Origin: Sphaeramia orbicularis
Taxonomy: Eukaryota; Chordata; Actinopteri; Kurtiformes; Apogonidae
Direction of reading: 5' to 3'
Length of the DNA: 64,000 nt
Assembly (NCBI RefSeq): GCF_902148855.1
Contig: NC_043965.1
Location: 26,183,523-26,247,522, forward strand
In this document: in pieces, positions 59,012 to 64,000 of the stretch
How positions within the stretch are numbered: position 1 is the first letter of the stretch
Layout of the letters: every line of letters begins with the position of its first letter
The notes under the pieces: generated by a model
Seen by the model: the letters and a program-made list of their open reading frames with translations, nothing else
Databases searched by the model: none
What the model was told of the DNA's origin: nothing
Program-made: the position numbers and the translations under genes

Positions 59012-61451
59012 TTTCTAACACCGTTAACTAGCCAAATATGTCAGAAAATATATTCAAAGAGTATCACATCTTTTCGGAGTGAAATACAGTTCACTGTCAG
59101 TAGCTAAGTACCTAGTACCTAAGCTAGCCTCACATAACCTTAGCTAGCTGTTAGCTGTTGGCATAAGAGTGGAAGTAGCTAAGCTAGCACACATATGTTG
59201 TAAGATGTTCATGACTGCTTCCTTCCTTCCTCGCTTTAAATCATGGCTGACACCAAACCGATTGGCCTTAGACTAAATAACGTACCGTTTGAAATGTTGT
59301 GCAATTTTCTGTTAAACATTTTCCAAAATAACATAAAAGGAGTAAACCGAAATGAAACAGGGAGCTAACATATAGATTAGCTAGTTGGATTTATGCGCGT
59401 TTTTGTGTGAAATGCTGCTAATGAGTTGCTAGTACGCAACAGAACTTTACCGTGATAAGCAGTCAATTATGTCCTTTAAAATAAATGGGACTGTATAATA
59501 ATTAACACATTTAATGGATATATAGAAACTACATGCCTATTCATCTATGTAGTTCATATCCATCACGGTAACGATCGATGATAGAGCCCGGATAGCTCAG
59601 TCGGTAGAGCATCAGACTTTTAATCTGAGGGTCCAGGGTTCAAGTCCCTGTTCGGGCGGACGTTCTTTTAAAAATTCTAGAACTTTGCATGTGTACGTAC
59701 CTACCTTACCTACCTTACATGTTCAGTAGCATATAGTTCTGAGTCCTACCTATCATTTATTCAACAAAATACGTAACAACATGTTTTGGAAAAATAATGA
59801 TTCCATTTTTTATTTTTTTATTATAAGAACATATACCATTTAATATATATATCTATATGAACTCTTAGTATAGAATTTGATTGTTTTACAGTACACATTT
59901 AGAATTGGGAACAAAATAAAAATCAGCTTACAAACAAAGCAGCATCTGAATGTGAAACTCAATGAATAAATAAATATCTCCAGCAAATAAATGTTACAAT
60001 AAATTAAAACAAGTTTTCATTTTCTGACACTGCCATTAGCATTCACAAAGAAACACCAATATTTAATGCAATTAATCTCACACATTAATCTTACAGCATG
60101 AAACAACACTTGAACAAGAAATATGAAACATGAATGAACTTGAAGCAAGAAAAGAACAAGCATTAAATTTGTTAAATAAGACTGAAACTGTTATTTTAAG
60201 GGGTTAATGGATATGATAATCTTTACAAGATCCAGATATTCTTCCTTCATATCAAAACTGTTGTCCTCACAACACCAGGTAATTTGGATTTTCATAACTA
60301 TAGAATAATTCATAGTGTACCTTTCATTTTCATCCATCAAAACTACTTTCACACAAAGAATTTGGATTATATGGAAATGCAAACTGCAATTTGTCAGTTT
60401 GTCCAAAGATAACTGTTATCTCATCTGATCCATCACCACATTTAAAATGAAATCATTTAATTTAACAAACAGGAGCTTGACAATACTGGACACAACAAAA
60501 AAATGGCAAGTAAAGTGCACAATTTACAAAATGTACAGTGGTTCACTGGTTGATGAAAAATAACAGACTTAAATTAGGCTTGTTGCTTTGAGCAAATCTC
60601 TGTCCAGACATTCATGAGTCACTTAAATGACAGGTTAGGAGATTACATTTAACATAATATAATTCTCATAATTTAAACACCATTTTCTCTCAGCACAGTA
60701 CGATCCACACGACAAATTAAGACATACTATTTGGCAGACGAAGCATTTCAAGGACACTGAAAACACTGTTGCTAAATCACAGTCGGTACTGAATTATACT
60801 GTTGTACAATGTGAGTCAGACATAACTGCAGTCTGGTTACATTTTTGACATGTTATCTGGTCTGAATCAGATATGTATAAATTAAATGTCCTTTGGGTTG
60901 TACTTACACTATGTCCTTCGAACTCTGCTAAAATCCTTTATTAAGGGATGGGAAGGTTGGGTAACTTGCTATATATTAAAAACTAATTCAATCTTGTAGA
61001 GCTAAACTATTAAAATAAATCTAAACTAATATCATAATTTATTTGTCCCATAAATATAGTCTCTAGTTAAACTCCACTCTGTATTTTGGCTTTTAACATG
61101 TAACTAAAACCATCCAAAATATTAAGTGCACTCAGTTTTGGATTGACACTTGAGGGATTTCTGACAAAAATATTTAGAAACAAAAGACAGTGCTTTTGTT
61201 ACATTTATCTTCACCTGAATGTACTGACAGTTATGAGGCAAAAAATGTTAAAAATCCATACAACTGTTGACAACACAAACAACAAAGTGAATACAGCCAA
61301 TAGGGCTCATAGCAGCAAAGTGTGATTGTAAAGGCTTTGAGTAGTGTAGTGTGTGTCTGTATGAGAGCGTGTGTGCTCAAATGTAGTTTACTCTTGTGCT
61401 GCTACAGCCATTCACACTGAAGTTGGAAGTAAGAGGAGACGAACGGCGCCA
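59012..61451. other. gatc upstream region, tRNA gene and sgsm 3' UTR
   Basis: Apart from the tRNA at 59586-59658, no gene is seen. About 59700-61451 probably includes the long AT-rich 3' UTR of the sgsm gene on the minus strand. Confidence 0.45.
59586..59658 (+). tRNA. tRNA-Lys (anticodon TTT)
   Basis: The 73-base cloverleaf has acceptor stem GCCCGGA paired with TTCGGGC (one G-T pair), D-arm TAGCTCAGTCGGTAGAGC, anticodon loop CTTTTAA with anticodon TTT, and T-arm CAGGGTTCAAGTCCCTG. It appears identical to the vertebrate cytosolic tRNA-Lys(UUU). A and B boxes are intact. There is no intron and CCA is not encoded, as usual in eukaryotes. A Pol III terminator TTTT follows at 59666-59669, which supports a working gene. 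Confidence 0.98.
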
Positions 61452-63107
61452 TCACTTGTTCTCTATTAGCATCTGCACTTTGCACACCAGGTCTCTTGCC
61501 AGGCTCAGGATCTGCTTTATGTTGTGACGCTCTGCCATTTCTGAAAGACAAGCACACACTTTGTGAATGTTCAATATCAGTTCCTACAGATCACGAAAAA
61601 CAATGAAAACTAATTTCATGCATTTCATCTCTGTGGTTAATGTTGATGGAAGTATTATCCTTAAGCTGCATTTAAATCCTCACCCTCCTTGGACTTTATA
61701 AGCAAAATGCACAAAGTAAAGTACAATAAAGTCGTCCTTGGTCCTCATGCAAGAACATTTTCATACTCTTACCCCAACTTTGTAATTTCTTTTGCTCTTT
61801 TTAGTACAATGCATCATATCAGATTCGACACAAGCTAAAAAAATTGAGAAATGACTCAAACAATGGAATTGATTGAGCATCAAATTTCTTTCACATAATG
61901 AAATATATATAATCTTTGAGAGAAACTAACAAGTCTGGATCACTTGCAAATTGTGTTCAATTTAAAAAACAAACAAACGAAGAAAAAAAAAACAACTCAA
62001 AATACACAAATAAGGTAAATGCAGAAAGTTTGCCTAAAATTTCTCAGTGTATTTAAGAATAGAGTTGTTAGAACAAGTGATTCTTGCATGAGGCCCATTA
62101 TACATGTTTTTGGCTCCATTTTACTGCTTCATTAATGTGTATGTTGCATTTTACTGTTGCATAAGTTTAAGGATGAGTTAATTTATACTACTTTATATAC
62201 AGTAATTCAAATGATCTCTGTAAGATGTCATGTTTGTAGCATATCTGTAAAACATTAAGTAGTCATGAGCTCAGAAACGGGCCTTCTGCAGATTTTTGAC
62301 TATGTATTTTGTACCAAATCTTATCAGGTTTTAAAGAGTTTATAAATTCTTGAAGCTTGAAGGAACGTTTATCCTCAAAGACATCAAATTTATATATATA
62401 TAAAAATTTGGAGAAATGTGGGTTTCACAGGAGAAGCAGGGGATGAAAAAGTAATTACAGATGACAAACTATATAAATGAAGTGAACAAAAATATCAATA
62501 TTCACTCACTGCTGAGATATACTGGAGTAGAAGGATAAAGTTGTATAAAATGAAAATACTCATGTGAAGAACAAATACCTCCAATTTGTGCTTAAGGTCA
62601 GTACATATATTCCACCACTGCTGGCAAACATGATGTGTTTTTTGAATGTAATGCTGCAGTTTTACAGTTGCAGCTTTCTGTTGATAAATCTGTCCCTGTC
62701 AACATAACCAATCTTATTACATCATTGTTAAAGTGGTTTTTACCATTGAAGAACTTAATAATATCAGTGAAGTCCATGTTATTCTCCAGGATAATGTCCC
62801 TGTAAATGTCCACTAGAGCCAGAGCAATGAAGAGGACAAAATGACTAGAGGAGACATATTTGGCTGCCCAGATGGTTTCCCAGACTGCAAACACATCATC
62901 ATACACCAGCTCTGGAAGGCAAAACACAAACGCAGAAGGAGTCAACTCACATCAGTGCTAAAAGATCGATAAATCCTCTATTCTTGCTACAACTGTCACA
63001 AACCATTTACCTCTCTTGAAGTCGAGGAGAAACCAGCGATAGCAGAAGTAGAAGTGAGTGTAGTCTCCGTTCTGGTGCATGAGTTCAAACAGCTCAGAGT
63101 CCAGGAT
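61452..63107 (-). CDS. sgsm1: Small G-protein signalling modulator (TBC/RabGAP), 3' end only
   Basis: RUN-TBC type GTPase-activating protein for Rab/Rap small GTPases. Three terminal exons are visible: 63011-63107, 62744-62911, 61452-61540; the rest lies beyond 64000. They encode the last part of the TBC domain: [20 protein letters not shown] and [19 protein letters not shown], then [20 protein letters not shown] and [20 protein letters not shown]. The C-terminus is [14 protein letters not shown]. Junction phases agree. The wording fits the SGSM1/SGSM2 pair and not other TBC proteins. I favour SGSM1, but cannot exclude SGSM2 from this fragment. Confidence 0.82.
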
Positions 63108-64000
63108 CTAAACAGAACGGAGATCAGAACTGATTGACTGATTGATTGGTTGGTTGGGAAAGAACAGTGCAAGAAATAGGAGAAGGTGGGTAAGGAATAG
63201 ACTTAGAGCCACATTTACTAACACCACAGTCAAGAGTTATTAAAGAGGAGCTGCACAAAATTAGAGCTAGAAATGTGTGGAAACAGGAACTTTTGTGTCT
63301 GACCTAATTGCATATTTATGAGAGTTCTCATTTCAAAGTACACATTTTGAGGAGAACATTAAAGTGAGTCATGCAATGTGGTTTTCCAAGGTTTGCAACT
63401 GTTGATTTACTGCTAATAGTTCCATTATTTAATGCAGAGGAAAAGCAAGTCTTTATACATTTGTGCCTGGCTTGACTCTTACAGTTCCACACAGAAGAGG
63501 TGCTGCAGGTGGGATGACAGAGAATTTTCTCTACTCATGTTAATTTATTTAGAATTACAGAGGCCTTAATAGAACTGACTGACCCTAAAACAGTCCATAT
63601 TTTCACCCACGTCATCCCTGCTCCTTAGATTATTTCTGGAAAGAGCCACTGACATAACTCCACCAGGAGGCTGAATAAGAAGTCAAACAAAGGATTTACT
63701 TTCACATAAAGTCATGAAACCTCATGCCAAAAAGCTACAATAAGTCTTCAGCCCAATCAGACAATCAGATTTTCATTATTTTTCCTGGTTCCGTGGCCGA
63801 TAGTGCTCAGACAGTGCTCAAGGTTAGTGATACAGCTATCTCACTGTGATACTGATATTAACCCTCTGACACCATTTAGGACTGTTTTTGACACTAATGG
63901 TACAAGTGTCATATTTCTTTTTTAAAAGTAGTGCTACTCAAATCACAATATTGCATTCAAATCAGTATTGTTATAAATTTTTGGTATATAAGGCTTTAAT
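63108..64000. other. Intron of the sgsm gene up to the window edge
   Basis: No further exon with TBC-domain wording is visible here. The next upstream exon must lie outside the window. Confidence 0.5.

Noticed and set aside
1-64000. CRISPR arrays, bacterial operons, ribosome binding sites or prophage
   Set aside because: The sequence is vertebrate, with spliced genes throughout; no direct-repeat array with spacers exists.

Overview
This window is nuclear DNA of a ray-finned fish, most likely a percomorph-type teleost. The genes are vertebrate orthologues with short introns and consistent GT-AG splice sites, and the repeats are typical of fish: hAT, Tc1/mariner and piggyBac MITEs and L2-like tails. 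I rebuilt ten protein-coding genes exon by exon (two run off the window edges) and one tRNA gene. Almost all identifications rest on remembered human or zebrafish protein sequences; no database search was run.

Layout from left to right: ssh1 (-, 5' part only, 133-15807); dao (+, 18217-23527); svop (-, 25165-32428); usp30 (+, 34479-39423); alkbh2 (-, 42160-43774); ung (+, 49000-51857, with a second mitochondrial start at 49484); pxmp2 (+, 52961-55449); an ISG15-type ubiquitin-like gene (-, 56105-56572); gatc (-, 57579-59011); tRNA-Lys(UUU) (+, 59586-59658); and the 3' end of an SGSM1/SGSM2-type TBC gene (-, 61452-63107 and beyond). Strands mostly alternate, giving divergent promoter pairs (ssh1/dao, svop/usp30, alkbh2/ung) and convergent 3' ends (dao/svop, usp30/alkbh2, pxmp2/isg15).

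The block ssh1-dao-svop-usp30-alkbh2-ung has the same order as human chromosome 12q24.11, so it is conserved vertebrate synteny. The right-hand group (pxmp2, isg15, gatc, sgsm) is scattered over several human loci and marks a lineage-specific junction. Jobs covered include actin control (SSH1), D-amino-acid oxidation and peroxisomal membrane function (DAO, PXMP2), a synaptic-vesicle transporter-like protein (SVOP), mitophagy control (USP30), DNA base repair (ALKBH2 and UNG, probably sharing an E2F-type promoter region), antiviral ubiquitin-like conjugation (ISG15 with two ISRE-like sites) and mitochondrial Gln-tRNA formation (GATC).

I found no clearly undescribed biological system. The points most worth a second look are an apparent one-base deletion in a conserved usp30 exon, a candidate alternative first exon of ssh1, a Tc1-like transposon split by a hAT-type element between alkbh2 and ung, and a long hairpin in an ssh1 intron.
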